From: a virus
Length of the DNA stretch: 64,000 nt
Virus record (IMG/VR): IMGVR_UViG_3300021963_000023
Span: 186,001 to 250,000 of that record
Strand: one strand, 5' to 3'
Shown here: positions 51,701-60,100 of the stretch, one piece after another
Layout: each line of letters starts with the position of its first letter
Position numbering within the stretch: the stretch's first letter is position 1
Made by a program: the position numbers and the translations under genes
The notes under the pieces: model-generated
The model's input: only the letters and a program-made list of their open reading frames with translations
Databases searched by the model: none
Told to the model about the DNA's origin: nothing

Positions 51701-53099
51701 TAGTTCAACTGCTATATCAAGTGGTGTAGGATGGGTTTTGGGTACTACAGGCAATGGTTATTATGCTCCTGTTTCACTTGCTAGTGTGTCTTCTTTACTA
51801 AACTTAAGTGGTACAAACACGGGTGATGAAACATTAGCGAGAGTAAATGCATTAGCAATAACCACAGTGGGCACAATTACTTCAGGTACTTGGAACGGTA
51901 CTGCAATTGGAAATGCATATTTGGCAAACTCATCTTTTCATGTTGGAACAACATCAATATCATTAGGTAGGGCATCCGCATCACAAACATTAACGGGAGT
52001 ATCGATTGATGGTAATGCCGCAACAGTAACAAACGCAACCTTCTATCGTCAGTTCACGGTAAGAGATGATAGAAGCGATGGAGGTAATTATAATTTATCA
52101 GGAAGAGCAACTGGTTTATATGCGATTGAAAGTTCAGGATCTAATGGTCCGGGTTCTGGGTATTTAAGTTTGATACACGTTGCTAATGGTACAGATGTTG
52201 CTTTCCAAATTGCGGGTGGATATACCTCTGATAATATGTATTTTAGAGGAACATCAGCATTACAAAGCGGAACTGGATATAGTGCTTGGAGAACGGTTAT
52301 TCATAGTGGTAACATTGGTTCACAAACAGTATCAAACGTATCTGGAACGGTTGCAATTGCTAATGGTGGAACAGCAGCAACAGACGCAACAACAGCAAGA
52401 ACAAATTTAGGTTTAGCAATTGGTACAAACGTTTTAGCATATAGAACATTTGGAACTGCGGCAAATAGTGCAACAGGAGATTTTGCAACAGCAGCACAAG
52501 GAACAACCGCAGATGCCGCATTAGCTAGATCGGGTGGAACCATGACGGGTAATTTACTATTCTCTAACAAGGGTATTAACATGAAGAGAGATAGTGGTGC
52601 GAATACAGGTATATCTTGGTATTCTACATCATATTCAGCGTGGTGTGATTATATGTCACCAGCAGCGACGACAGGTTGTGGCCCGAATGGTAATATTACC
52701 GCACCAGCAGGAACATATGTAACTTCGTGGGGATTAAGACGGTTTATTGAGGATAACGCGGGATTTGGTTGGACTTGGGAATCAGGAACATCAACTCAAG
52801 TAACACCAACTATTAAAGCAGAATTAAGAGCATCTGATGGTTTATTTAGTGTTGCTGGTGCAATGTATTCTGCGGGTAGTGTTGTGAAAACTGTTGCTAA
52901 CTCATCATATTCAACATCATTTAGTAGTGTATCATCAGTAACAGTTACACATAGTTTAGGAACAAAAGACGTGGCAGTATTTGTTTATGACAGTTCAGAT
53001 AATATGTTCTGGCCATCATCAATCGTTACAACAAGCACATCGGTGGTTACAATAACTTTTTCATCTTCTAGATCAGGTAGGGTTGTAGTTGTAAGATAA
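48783..53099 (+). CDS. Giant tail fibre with cupredoxin-like insert and collar-type repeats
   Basis: 1438 residues. It starts MNIFDPHISGSLSVSGSGEI, then the shared GDGSQLFNIPSSGVTGLNL. Residues ~95-200 form a cupredoxin-like domain with ordered ligands: H136 (HPLLFSL), C183 (YYWCDHH), H185/H186 and M189. Then come GTGKLDETTFQSYTSS, Ser-rich repeats (nt 49782-49977 and 50158-50262), and two copies of the IGDNIIQLNGTGATNAG ... GSLLWDTTNDYW module (nt 50490-50640, 50960-51120). Collar repeats (NGGTAATDATTARTNLGLA) lie near residue 1195. The C-terminus (TVTHSLGTKDVAVFVYDSSD) is one of the ~65-residue HN.G beta domains found in the fibre at 6077. No S74 chaperone is present. Confidence 0.87.
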   Translation: MNIFDPHISGSLSVSGSGEISGDLRVLGTISGSIKGDGSQLFNIPSSGVTGLNLTRIADGVATASISSANGLRINSNTEITGTLKLNKVNLGSNNIVDITLTDGGGKYFINGVRAPRLSFIKGFKYRFYFNNNNVHPLLFSLTSEGEHNGGTIYTTGITTNSDPFYVEVDVTDATATTFYYWCDHHVGMGNAITVYSDFIHGQSSIGLINVDTTALATTGSNNFTNIQRTSGSLVVTGSVDITGSITLNGQAIGTGKLDETTFQSYTSSNDSTNSTQNSRLTSIESATSSLNSFTSSIDNTIKNKLNTEAVITGSVQVLITGTTGYSTFSSSVSTSIGSLSSSVATTTSGLSSSIGSLSSSVDSLSSSIATTTSGLSSSVATTTSGLSSSIGSLSSSFSSTNDTQNGKLTSIETSTSSLNTFTSSIDTTIKNKLNTETVISGSVQVIITGTTGYSTFSSSISTSVGLLSSSVATTTSGLSSSIGSLSSSFSSTSDAQNNKITSIETSTSSLNSYTSSNITNINAIHTSTGSLNTFSSSILGSIELTGSNLTVKGDLLVKGTTTQIDSTTVNIGDNIIQLNGTGATNAGIVVRDATAPNTISGSLLWDTTNDYWKAGIVGSEEKIILNTEYSTFSTSIDSRATSLQTSTSSLNTYTSSNNTNISAIHTSTGSLNTFTSSANTKFGVIETSTSSLNTFTSSLLTAIELTGSNLTVRGNFLVKGTTTNVNTTTLDVDNNLINLNGNGASFAGIRVKDTTGPNLISGSLLWDATNDYWIAGQLGSEQRLVRETEFNNAVTRVGNVETSTGSLNSFTSSINTTIKTKLNTEGVLSGSIQVNHNTTTNYVANEHINHTAVSITAGSGLTGGGDISTTRTINVGAGNGITVNADDIAIDTSSATFTTGVKTKLNTEGVISGSAQVTGLSNAQLTNSSFHVGTTSISLGRTSASQTLTGISIDGTSAYATQWGTSAGYANFSSTAISSGVGWVLGTTGNGYYAPVSLASVSSLLNLSGTNTGDETLARVNALAITTVGTITSGTWNGTAIGNAYLANSSFHVGTTSISLGRASASQTLTGVSIDGNAATVTNATFYRQFTVRDDRSDGGNYNLSGRATGLYAIESSGSNGPGSGYLSLIHVANGTDVAFQIAGGYTSDNMYFRGTSALQSGTGYSAWRTVIHSGNIGSQTVSNVSGTVAIANGGTAATDATTARTNLGLAIGTNVLAYRTFGTAANSATGDFATAAQGTTADAALARSGGTMTGNLLFSNKGINMKRDSGANTGISWYSTSYSAWCDYMSPAATTGCGPNGNITAPAGTYVTSWGLRRFIEDNAGFGWTWESGTSTQVTPTIKAELRASDGLFSVAGAMYSAGSVVKTVANSSYSTSFSSVSSVTVTHSLGTKDVAVFVYDSSDNMFWPSSIVTTSTSVVTITFSSSRSGRVVVVR
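49782..49977 (+). repeat. In-gene Ser-rich repeat array
   Basis: SSSIGSLSSSV/SGLSSSVATTT units homologous to those at 7474-7767 and 22190-22395, synonymously diverged in DNA. A shorter array follows at 50158-50262. Confidence 0.7.
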
Positions 53100-53118
53100 A
53101 ATCCGTATATTATATAAT

Positions 53119-54258
53119 ATGTTAAGAGAAAATGTAGAAGTTAGTGGGTCCTTAAATGTTAGTGGACAATATATTATACCAAGAGGGCCACGAGCAAATA
53201 GGCCATCTAGTCCTGATATTGGATCATTATATTTGGAAGAATCTACTAGTGGTAGTTTTGTTGTAACATACACAGCCTCATCAAATTATGACGATGGGTG
53301 GGAACCTGTCGGTTCGCAAAACACAGATAGAACTGGGTTCAAATATAGACAGGTTATTAATTACTCATACTTAGCTGGTGGTTATAAATCCGCATCACCA
53401 TGGAAGAACGTTCATAGAACAACCAATTCAACAGATCAAACGGTTCACTTAGGGGAATTATTGGATTACCCCGCATCATATACCTCCGGAGCGTGTAGTA
53501 AAAGTATTTTATTTCTTTGGTCAACAAATACCGATGGAGCATTTAAAGGAGATAATACTATTCATTCAACTTGGACCAGTGGTGTTAATATGGTAAATGA
53601 AACATCATATGCACACCAATCAAAATGGGATTTGGCAAATGCGAGAGATGACTGTGGTACTTTACATCAAGAAACAGAATTTGCTTGGATATTTGGTGCT
53701 GGGGTTGCTGCAGTTGAGAAGTTCAATTTAACAAACGAAACAATGTATAGTGTTTATTACCAAGCGGGTGTCCCATACATTACAACAACATCATCAATCA
53801 CGGGTAGTGGCCCTTCTGGTGCATCAGGATTTTCAGATGAGAATTATGGTTATGGATGGACACAACAAAGTGGTACAAAACTATTCTTCGCAAATGATAC
53901 ATTCACAAATAATCAGCAGTGGGGTGCGAGTGGTCAACAAAAAGGTATTAGTTCAAAGGTGGGTAAAGGTTATGCGGGAAATGAAGGAACATATAATGGG
54001 GGTTATAATTTAAGAAGATGGAATGTTTTTACTGAAACTAATTTAGGTAATGTTTCAAAACCTCACGGTAACTGTGGTGAAGAAAACTTTACAATGGGAC
54101 AAGATCATCAATATATGTTAGGTTGTTATGACGGTGCACAGGTAAATACTAGTTGGAAATTTGGTTACACTACGGATACTGGTACAGTAAACCCTAGTGG
54201 TTTGGCGCCAGGAGTAAATGGTGGAACATCATCAGGTCATTGCGGTTGGAGAACATAA
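53119..54258 (+). CDS. Phage adhesin, tandem family copy 1
   Basis: 379 residues. The N-terminal ~75 residues contain the short fibre-type start NVEVSGSLNVSGQYIIPRG, then RANRPSSPDIGSLYLEESTS, a motif common as a virion-anchoring linker. The main domain (80-379) begins YRQVINYSYLAGGYKSASPW and ends SGHCGWRT; it contains HLGELLDYPASYTSGAC, GKGYAGNEGTYNGGYNLRRW and GNCGEENFTMGQDHQYMLG. This GYK.(S)SPW.NV family also appears, from memory, in marine T4-like phages. Two tandem paralogs follow. The likely role is a receptor-binding or tail-decoration protein. Confidence 0.72.
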   Translation: MLRENVEVSGSLNVSGQYIIPRGPRANRPSSPDIGSLYLEESTSGSFVVTYTASSNYDDGWEPVGSQNTDRTGFKYRQVINYSYLAGGYKSASPWKNVHRTTNSTDQTVHLGELLDYPASYTSGACSKSILFLWSTNTDGAFKGDNTIHSTWTSGVNMVNETSYAHQSKWDLANARDDCGTLHQETEFAWIFGAGVAAVEKFNLTNETMYSVYYQAGVPYITTTSSITGSGPSGASGFSDENYGYGWTQQSGTKLFFANDTFTNNQQWGASGQQKGISSKVGKGYAGNEGTYNGGYNLRRWNVFTETNLGNVSKPHGNCGEENFTMGQDHQYMLGCYDGAQVNTSWKFGYTTDTGTVNPSGLAPGVNGGTSSGHCGWRT

Positions 54259-54263
54259 AATTT

Positions 54264-54271
54264 ATATTTAT
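54264..54271 (+). promoter_or_regulatory. Weak candidate late-type box ATATTTAT
   Basis: ATATTTAT lies 5 bases before the ATG at 54277, in the gap between two adhesin genes. It matches the recurring TATTTAT core. Confidence 0.3.
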
Positions 54272-54276
54272 AAGAT

Positions 54277-55383
54277 ATGCTACACGAAAATATTGAAATT
54301 AGTGGGTCCCTAAAAGCACAAGGCGTGATAAAATCACCAATTGGAACACGGGCAAATAGACCGAGCAGTCCACAAACTGGTTCACTTTATCTAGAACAGG
54401 CAACTAGTGGTAGTTTTTTAATGGTTTATATTGGTGTAAGTAACAACGATAGTGGTTGGGTTAGAGTATCGTCTCAGGTAAATGCTAATGTTGGGTTTAA
54501 ATTCAGACAAATTATTAACTATTCATACCTAGCCGGTGGATATAAAGATTCATCACCATGGAAGAATGTTCATAGAACAATAAATGCAACGGATCAAACA
54601 ACACATTTAGGTGAGTTGTTGGACTATCCAGCATCATACACATCTGGAGCTTGTAGTAGGTATATCTTATTTATATGGTCAGTCAATACGGATAATGTGT
54701 GGAAATCTGCATCAGATATACACGGAACAACAACCGCGGCGGTTAATATGACCAATGAAACAAAGTACGCACATAATGTAAAGTTTAATATAACAAACAT
54801 AAGGTCAGATTGTGGTACCATGCATAAAGAAACCGCCACCGCCTACATTTTTAGTGGAGGTAATGCAACCGTTGAAAAATTCGATTTGAATACAGAAACA
54901 ATTGCCACCGGTTTTAATTTAACAACAATAACCGGTAACGATGGTGGTAGTGCATTCTCCGATGAAAATTTTGGATATGGATGGACAAGTAGTGAAGGTG
55001 TTAAAATGAGTTTTGCAACAGAAACATTCAGCTCAAGTGGAATGTGGGGAAACCACTCACAACAAAAAGGAATTAGTTCAAAAGTTGGTAAGGGTTACGC
55101 GGGTGCCGATGGTTCTTATAATGGTGGATATGCTTTAAGAAGATGGAGCAACGCTAACGATACTAATATTGGTAACGTTGCTAAACCACATGGCAACTGT
55201 GGAGAAGAAAATTTTACAATGGGGCAAGATCATCAATACATGTTAGGTAATTATGATGGTGCACAAAATAATACAAGTTGGAAATTTAGTTACACAACAG
55301 ACACAGGAACAGTAAACCCTAGTGGTTTAGCTCCTGGTGTTAATGGTGGAACGTCATCCGGACATTGTGGATGGAGAGGATAA
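54277..55383 (+). CDS. Phage adhesin, tandem family copy 2
   Basis: 368 residues with the same plan as copy 1: NIEISGSLKAQGVIKSPIG, TRANRPSSPQTGSLYLEQAT, then NYSYLAGGYKDSSPWKNVHR and the end SGHCGWRG. The C-terminal third (SSKVGKGYAG, GNCGEENFTMGQDHQYMLGN) is nearly identical to copy 1, while the region between residues ~135 and 235 differs. That variable middle is the best candidate for receptor contact. The first CGG-for-Arg comparison used below (T-R-A-N-R-P) comes from this gene. Confidence 0.72.
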   Translation: MLHENIEISGSLKAQGVIKSPIGTRANRPSSPQTGSLYLEQATSGSFLMVYIGVSNNDSGWVRVSSQVNANVGFKFRQIINYSYLAGGYKDSSPWKNVHRTINATDQTTHLGELLDYPASYTSGACSRYILFIWSVNTDNVWKSASDIHGTTTAAVNMTNETKYAHNVKFNITNIRSDCGTMHKETATAYIFSGGNATVEKFDLNTETIATGFNLTTITGNDGGSAFSDENFGYGWTSSEGVKMSFATETFSSSGMWGNHSQQKGISSKVGKGYAGADGSYNGGYALRRWSNANDTNIGNVAKPHGNCGEENFTMGQDHQYMLGNYDGAQNNTSWKFSYTTDTGTVNPSGLAPGVNGGTSSGHCGWRG

Positions 55384-55396
55384 AACTAATTAAAAT

Positions 55397-56506
55397 ATGA
55401 TATACGAGAATTTAGAAATTAGTGGAAGTTTAACATCAGATCGTGTAGTTAATAGACCACCTAAAGGCGTTAGAGCAAGTAGACCTGGTTCACCATTATC
55501 TGGTTCTTTATATTTGGAAGAATCTACTAGTGGTAGCTTTTTAATGTTATATACCGGAGTATCAAATATTGATAACGGATGGGAAAGAATTGCAGCACAA
55601 GAAACCATCCCAATAGCATTTAAATATAGACAAGTTTTATCATATTCGTACTTAGCCGGTGGTTATAAAGATTCATCACCGTGGAGAAACGTACATAAAA
55701 CAACAAACTCAACGAATCAAACAACACACGTTGGTGAATTATTAGATTATCCAGCGTCTTATACATCCGGTGCTTGTAATAAAACAATATTGTTTATTTG
55801 GTCAGTAAATGATGATGGGGCATGGAAAGGTCCAGATAGTATTCATGGGACTCGGACATCAGCAATTAATTTGTTTAACGATACAAACTATGCTCATCAA
55901 GCTAAATTTAACACAGGTATTGCTAGAAGTGACGTTGCCACTATGCAAAAAGAAACGGAGTTCGCCTATCTAATTTCAGGTGGATCGACAACCATTGAAA
56001 AATTTAATCTATCTAACGAAAGTTATGTAAGTGGATTTGGTGTAACGTCAATAAATGGTAATGATGGTGGAGCCGCATTCTTTGACGAAAGTTTTGGATA
56101 TGCTTGGACAAATAGTGGAGGTATCAAGTTTAATTTTTCAAATGAAACTCCCTCATCGTCAACACAATGGGGAGCACACGCTCAACAAAAAGGAATTAGT
56201 TCTAAGGTTGGAAAAGGATATGCGGGGAATGAAGGTTCATATAATGGGGGTTACAACTTAAGAAGATGGAGTAACTCTACCGATACAAATATTGGTAATG
56301 TTGCAAAGCCACATGCCAACTGTGGTGAAGAAAACTTCGCATTAGGACAAGACTGGCAATATATGTTAGGAAATTATGATGGAACAGGACAAAACAATAC
56401 GTCTTGGATAATGGTTTATGCAACCGACACAGGTTCAAATGCCATTACGGGATTAGCACCACGGGTTAACGCTGGGACATCATCTGGACATTGTGGTTGG
56501 AGATAA
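55397..56506 (+). CDS. Phage adhesin, tandem family copy 3
   Basis: 369 residues. It keeps NLEISGSLTSDRVVNRPPKG, VRASRPGSPLSGSLYLEEST, LSYSYLAGGYKDSSPWRNVH, and the conserved end (GKGYAGNEGSYNGGYNLRRW, ANCGEENFALGQDWQYMLGN, SGHCGWR). Compared with copies 1 and 2 it has lost the DC in the SDVATMQKETEFAY stretch (DDCGT/SDCGT in the others), so one possible disulfide or metal contact is missing. It ends the second fibre block. A strong promoter begins 3 bases after its stop. Confidence 0.72.
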   Translation: MIYENLEISGSLTSDRVVNRPPKGVRASRPGSPLSGSLYLEESTSGSFLMLYTGVSNIDNGWERIAAQETIPIAFKYRQVLSYSYLAGGYKDSSPWRNVHKTTNSTNQTTHVGELLDYPASYTSGACNKTILFIWSVNDDGAWKGPDSIHGTRTSAINLFNDTNYAHQAKFNTGIARSDVATMQKETEFAYLISGGSTTIEKFNLSNESYVSGFGVTSINGNDGGAAFFDESFGYAWTNSGGIKFNFSNETPSSSTQWGAHAQQKGISSKVGKGYAGNEGSYNGGYNLRRWSNSTDTNIGNVAKPHANCGEENFALGQDWQYMLGNYDGTGQNNTSWIMVYATDTGSNAITGLAPRVNAGTSSGHCGWR

Positions 56507-56509
56507 CAT

Positions 56510-56538
56510 TTGACTTTATGAATATTTTTAAGTATATT
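56510..56538 (+). promoter_or_regulatory. Sigma-70-like promoter TTGACT-N17-TATATT
   Basis: TTGACT (56510-56515), 17-base spacer, TATATT (56533-56538). It is identical in both hexamers and spacing to 40485-40513. A 4-codon reading frame (ATGAAAACAAATTAA at 56541-56555) lies between it and the next gene at 56558. Confidence 0.65.
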
Positions 56539-56557
56539 AGATGAAAACAAATTAATT

Positions 56558-57322
56558 ATGGAACAAGGTTACAAATATGATAGATCAAATTTTATCAATA
56601 ACCCATTTGATGAAAAACTAATGCAAATTTCTGAAAGTATGTCTTTTGCATTACCAAAATATAAAGCATATAACTTTGTGGGTGGAGCACAAATCACACC
56701 TTACGCGAGGTTAAAACAATGGTTATTAGAACTAAGAGGTAGAGAAGATGCTGTAGAGCATTTGGAATATACCGTTAGAAAGATGGAACTTGAAATCCAA
56801 ATGGATGAGGAAAGTAAAGAATTCATAACTGACCCCAAAAGAAAGGAAATGGTTAATATAACCATTGCTGATAAAATGATTGATTTAAGAAAGTTTAATA
56901 GAAATCTTAAAGATGCATATAGAGAAAGACAAGGGTTTATTGATTTGATAAAAGAATTCTTGGAATCTGATCAGGCGATTTTACCTAACGGAACGAAATT
57001 AATTGATGTATTTGGAAATCCCGAATTAGAAGAAAAATATGAACATGAATACTGGACCGTTCGTATGGCAAAGCAAGCTATGCTAGATATGATTTCATAT
57101 GGTAGAATTGGTACTGGTAATTTAGATTCGATTCTTATGATGGACCCAGAACAACAAAAACAAGTGCTAGCATTAGCATCCGCATATACTATCTCAACCG
57201 ATAAAAATATAAACCAATTAATGACAGAAGCAACAACAAACAATTTTACAATTGAAGAGTCATTAAAAAATCAGTTAAGATTAAGTGAACCAAATAAAAC
57301 AGAAACAGAAAAATTATTATAA
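56558..57322 (+). CDS. Uncharacterised helical phage protein
   Basis: 254 residues, highly charged, mainly helical with coiled-coil character (LEYTVRKMELEIQMDEESKE, then RKFNRNLKDAYRERQGFIDL). No enzyme motif, signal or membrane segment is seen. The N-terminus (YDRSNFINNPFDEKLMQIS) and its position after fibre genes suggest a phage assembly or virion protein, a type often seen in T4-like genomes. It ends TEKLL and its stop overlaps the next gene (TAATG). It is expected to be transcribed from the promoter at 56510. Confidence 0.6.
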   Translation: MEQGYKYDRSNFINNPFDEKLMQISESMSFALPKYKAYNFVGGAQITPYARLKQWLLELRGREDAVEHLEYTVRKMELEIQMDEESKEFITDPKRKEMVNITIADKMIDLRKFNRNLKDAYRERQGFIDLIKEFLESDQAILPNGTKLIDVFGNPELEEKYEHEYWTVRMAKQAMLDMISYGRIGTGNLDSILMMDPEQQKQVLALASAYTISTDKNINQLMTEATTNNFTIEESLKNQLRLSEPNKTETEKLL

Positions 57323-58062
57323 TGACACATATTCTTTTTAAAGTACAGGGAGACGTTCCAGGTTACATACAAGTAGTTGGGATGTATTTAAATTACAATT
57401 ATGGTAGAATTGCTGACGAGTACAACGATATGAGAGTTGAGTTGAATAAACTTGGGGCAATAGTTATACCAGAAATTGTGGCTAAAGGCTTTGTTTTTGC
57501 TGACATATATAAAGATTATATTAGCGTTAGAACAAACTCGCATATTATGGACGAAATTCCTCAGTTAGCCGAATCTAGTGAGTCTGAAGAAGAAAAAGTA
57601 AAATATTTTCTTAATGAGGATGACAAACTATCAGCTGTACTTTTTAATAAAGCTGCAATGAGAAAAGTTGTTGCTGATAGATTTTCAGAAAGATATAAAG
57701 AGTTAATGGTTGATGCTTCTATACTAGAAAAAGATACTTGGGAAGAACAGAAAAGAGAAGCGTTTGGTTGGACAGCTGACGAAGATTATCAAACTCCGAT
57801 CATAGATATTTTATGTGCGGGTAGAAATATAGATAAAACATTATTTGTACAAAAGATAATTAACAATGTTACAGCATATAATGTTAAATTAGCAAATCTA
57901 TTATTAGAACAACAACTATTAGAAGAAAGAATTAAGGCGTGTGTAAACATCGCAGATTGCCACAGACTTAAGCACGAAAAATTTGGTGTTGCATTGAGCA
58001 AACAACAAAGGGAAGATGAAAATATTCCAACAACACCTCTCACATTGAAAATGGATTTTTAA
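57322..58062 (+). CDS. Phage protein with DUF4376-like C-terminus
   Basis: 246 residues. The first ~165 residues are alpha/beta with no recognised motif (HILFKVQGDVPGYIQVVGMY at the start). Residues ~165-220 (YQTPIIDILCAGRNIDKTLF ... VTAYNVKLANLLLEQQLLEE) resemble the C-terminal helical pattern TP.iD.i...r...K..lv.ki...a.ay of DUF4376, a domain in phage tail-fibre and related proteins. It shares one base with the preceding stop and one with the next start. A structural or assembly role is inferred. Confidence 0.55.
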   Translation: MTHILFKVQGDVPGYIQVVGMYLNYNYGRIADEYNDMRVELNKLGAIVIPEIVAKGFVFADIYKDYISVRTNSHIMDEIPQLAESSESEEEKVKYFLNEDDKLSAVLFNKAAMRKVVADRFSERYKELMVDASILEKDTWEEQKREAFGWTADEDYQTPIIDILCAGRNIDKTLFVQKIINNVTAYNVKLANLLLEQQLLEERIKACVNIADCHRLKHEKFGVALSKQQREDENIPTTPLTLKMDF

Positions 58063-59063
58063 TGAATTTAGCTATTAACGGGACGTGTGCCAAAGGATGC
58101 TCATTTTGTTTCACAAAAGAAGACGCAAGACTAAAACACACACTCGGAGAAATGGATATAAACATGGTCGATAAAGTTATCGACCATTTTCATCTAAACA
58201 ACTCCAACGAAGAAATCACAATACTCGGAGGTGAACCAACACAACATTCTAATTTTATTGGGATAATGGATCACATTTTCTCTAGAGGTTATAAGGTAAA
58301 TCTAGTTAGTAATTTTCTTTTTGGTAAAACAACCAGAGATTATATTATAGATAATATTAAAAACATTAGATGGGCCTTTCCTAATGCCGCGGAACTCAAT
58401 GAGAAAAACCGAATGGTTGTTTTTAAAAAGAACTATTTAGAAATCTATAAGGCTTATGCTAACACATGGGGATTCGATAACCACCCAAGATTATATTTGG
58501 CACTAACAATGTCAAGTGATTGGAAAGATAGAAATTTTTATGAATATATCAAATGGTTATACCACGAGTTAGATGGTAATATAAACGCCATAAGACTAGG
58601 TTTAGACCTTACTGGAACATATCTTATCAACAATAAAGAGATGGGCGTTGAGATGACCAAAATACTTAAATTTGGACGTTATAATGAGATTAAAATAACA
58701 TCAGATTGTCAAGTTCCGCCATGTCTTTGGGAGGGTAAAACAAAAGGGGCTGTGATGGAAAATTCATTAAACTTTGCTACGTTTAAAATACCTGAATATG
58801 AAACAATATGTGGGTTTATGCCATTGGATATATTCCCAGATGGTAGTTCTATTCATTGTTATCCATTAGAAGATAAAGTAAAGATCAATAATGTTTTGGA
58901 AATATCGGGAGAAAATGGTATATTAGGTCTTAGAGAAGAGTTCGATAAACTTTATATAGAAAACCATAAAAATTATTCAATACCACAAGGATGTTTAGAT
59001 TGTGTTTTTTACAAGACAGAATGTAATGGAATTTGTGGTGGTTGTTTAGAGGGAACCAAATGA
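58062..59063 (+). CDS. Radical SAM protein with SPASM-type C-terminus
   Basis: 333 residues. The core is at the very N-terminus: GTCAKGCSFCF has C9, C13 and C16 (CX3CX2C). ILGGEPTQ follows at ~54-61. Unlike the six radical SAM proteins at 32828-40481 it has no N-terminal twitch; instead it has a C-terminal Cys set (CGFMPLD, SSIHCYPL, then CLDCVFYKTECNGICGGC) typical of SPASM auxiliary clusters. SPASM proteins often modify ribosomal peptides or enzymes. It overlaps the U32-like gene that follows by 4 bases. Confidence 0.8.
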   Translation: MNLAINGTCAKGCSFCFTKEDARLKHTLGEMDINMVDKVIDHFHLNNSNEEITILGGEPTQHSNFIGIMDHIFSRGYKVNLVSNFLFGKTTRDYIIDNIKNIRWAFPNAAELNEKNRMVVFKKNYLEIYKAYANTWGFDNHPRLYLALTMSSDWKDRNFYEYIKWLYHELDGNINAIRLGLDLTGTYLINNKEMGVEMTKILKFGRYNEIKITSDCQVPPCLWEGKTKGAVMENSLNFATFKIPEYETICGFMPLDIFPDGSSIHCYPLEDKVKINNVLEISGENGILGLREEFDKLYIENHKNYSIPQGCLDCVFYKTECNGICGGCLEGTK

Positions 59064-60100
59064 CAAATAAAATATTTTCAATACCGTTTAATCCGATGCT
59101 ATCGGAAGAAGTATTCTTGAAAGAGTTCTACCCATTCCTGGAAAGGAACAAGGAATCAATCTATGACATTTATTTTACCTGTAGAATACCACCTTTCACA
59201 CAAGATGCGATGGGTGCTATCTTTAGAGAAGAGGATAGAGACATTGTGTTTGAAAACGCAATGATTATACAAAAGGCTTTAGGTATTAGAATTAGTGCAA
59301 CGTTCAATAATATTAATGTTTCTCCAAAATATGAGAACTATAAATTGTTTGTTGATAATTTAAAACCATTATATGAAAAGGGATTAAGGTGTATAACTAT
59401 TCCTCATGGTCATTGGGTTGCAATGGGATTGAAGAAACATTTTCCAGAGATGGAAATTAAAAATACCATATTAAGAAAAGTTGCAACCGGTCAGGACTTT
59501 TGGTACAATGCTGATCAGGGATTTGATTATATTAATCTCGATAGAATTTTAATGAGAGATATTGAGGAGCTTAAAAACATTAAGCGTGCCCAATTAAGAT
59601 ATTACGAAGAGAAGGGTAGGTATGTTAAACTATCACTCTTGGTTAACGAGGGTTGTTTAGGTAGATGCCCAGTAATGGATGAACACTATTCATATAATAA
59701 CCTTAGGCAACCTAATGAACTACCATATTTTCATCATGAGATATCTAAAGTAACATGTGAATACAAATGGGAAAAAGAGATCAATGCATTCTTTTTTAAA
59801 GCCGCAACAATACCACCATTCAAAGAAGAGTTTGACGAATTGCTAGAATATATCGATGTCTTTAAAATGCATGGTAGAGATAGCTTTAATCGTTTAAATG
59901 AAACAATAGAGATTGTGGATTCATATGTTGCAGGTAATGAAATTTTATCTGAAACATCAAATCTTTATCTTGATGGTATACCACACGAAGAATTAAAAGG
60001 TTGGAGAAATAAAATAAAGAAATGTAAATTTCAATGTTGGGATTGTAACTATTGTGATGTAGTTGCTGACCACAAAAAGAAATCATATGGACTTAGTTAA
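59060..60100 (+). CDS. U32-peptidase-like Fe-S protein
   Basis: 346 residues from the ATG at 59060 (an upstream in-frame start at 59033 would lie inside the previous gene). YINLDRILMRDIEELKNIKR then VKLSLLVNEGCLGRCPVMDE (~188-207) resembles peptidase U32 / UbiU-YhbU proteins, which share L.R.L and E.L.NEGC...C motifs and bind a 4Fe-4S cluster with conserved Cys. A second Cys group lies at the C-terminus (CKFQCWDCNYC). Known relatives hydroxylate or modify tRNA and ubiquinone precursors. The pairing with a radical SAM-SPASM gene suggests a two-step modification. It overlaps the next gene by 14 bases. Confidence 0.55.
   Translation: MTNKIFSIPFNPMLSEEVFLKEFYPFLERNKESIYDIYFTCRIPPFTQDAMGAIFREEDRDIVFENAMIIQKALGIRISATFNNINVSPKYENYKLFVDNLKPLYEKGLRCITIPHGHWVAMGLKKHFPEMEIKNTILRKVATGQDFWYNADQGFDYINLDRILMRDIEELKNIKRAQLRYYEEKGRYVKLSLLVNEGCLGRCPVMDEHYSYNNLRQPNELPYFHHEISKVTCEYKWEKEINAFFFKAATIPPFKEEFDELLEYIDVFKMHGRDSFNRLNETIEIVDSYVAGNEILSETSNLYLDGIPHEELKGWRNKIKKCKFQCWDCNYCDVVADHKKKSYGLS

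Noticed and set aside
60063-60086. TTG start for the methyltransferase at 60087
   Set aside because: It lies inside the preceding gene, and the ATG at 60087 gives the typical helical start.
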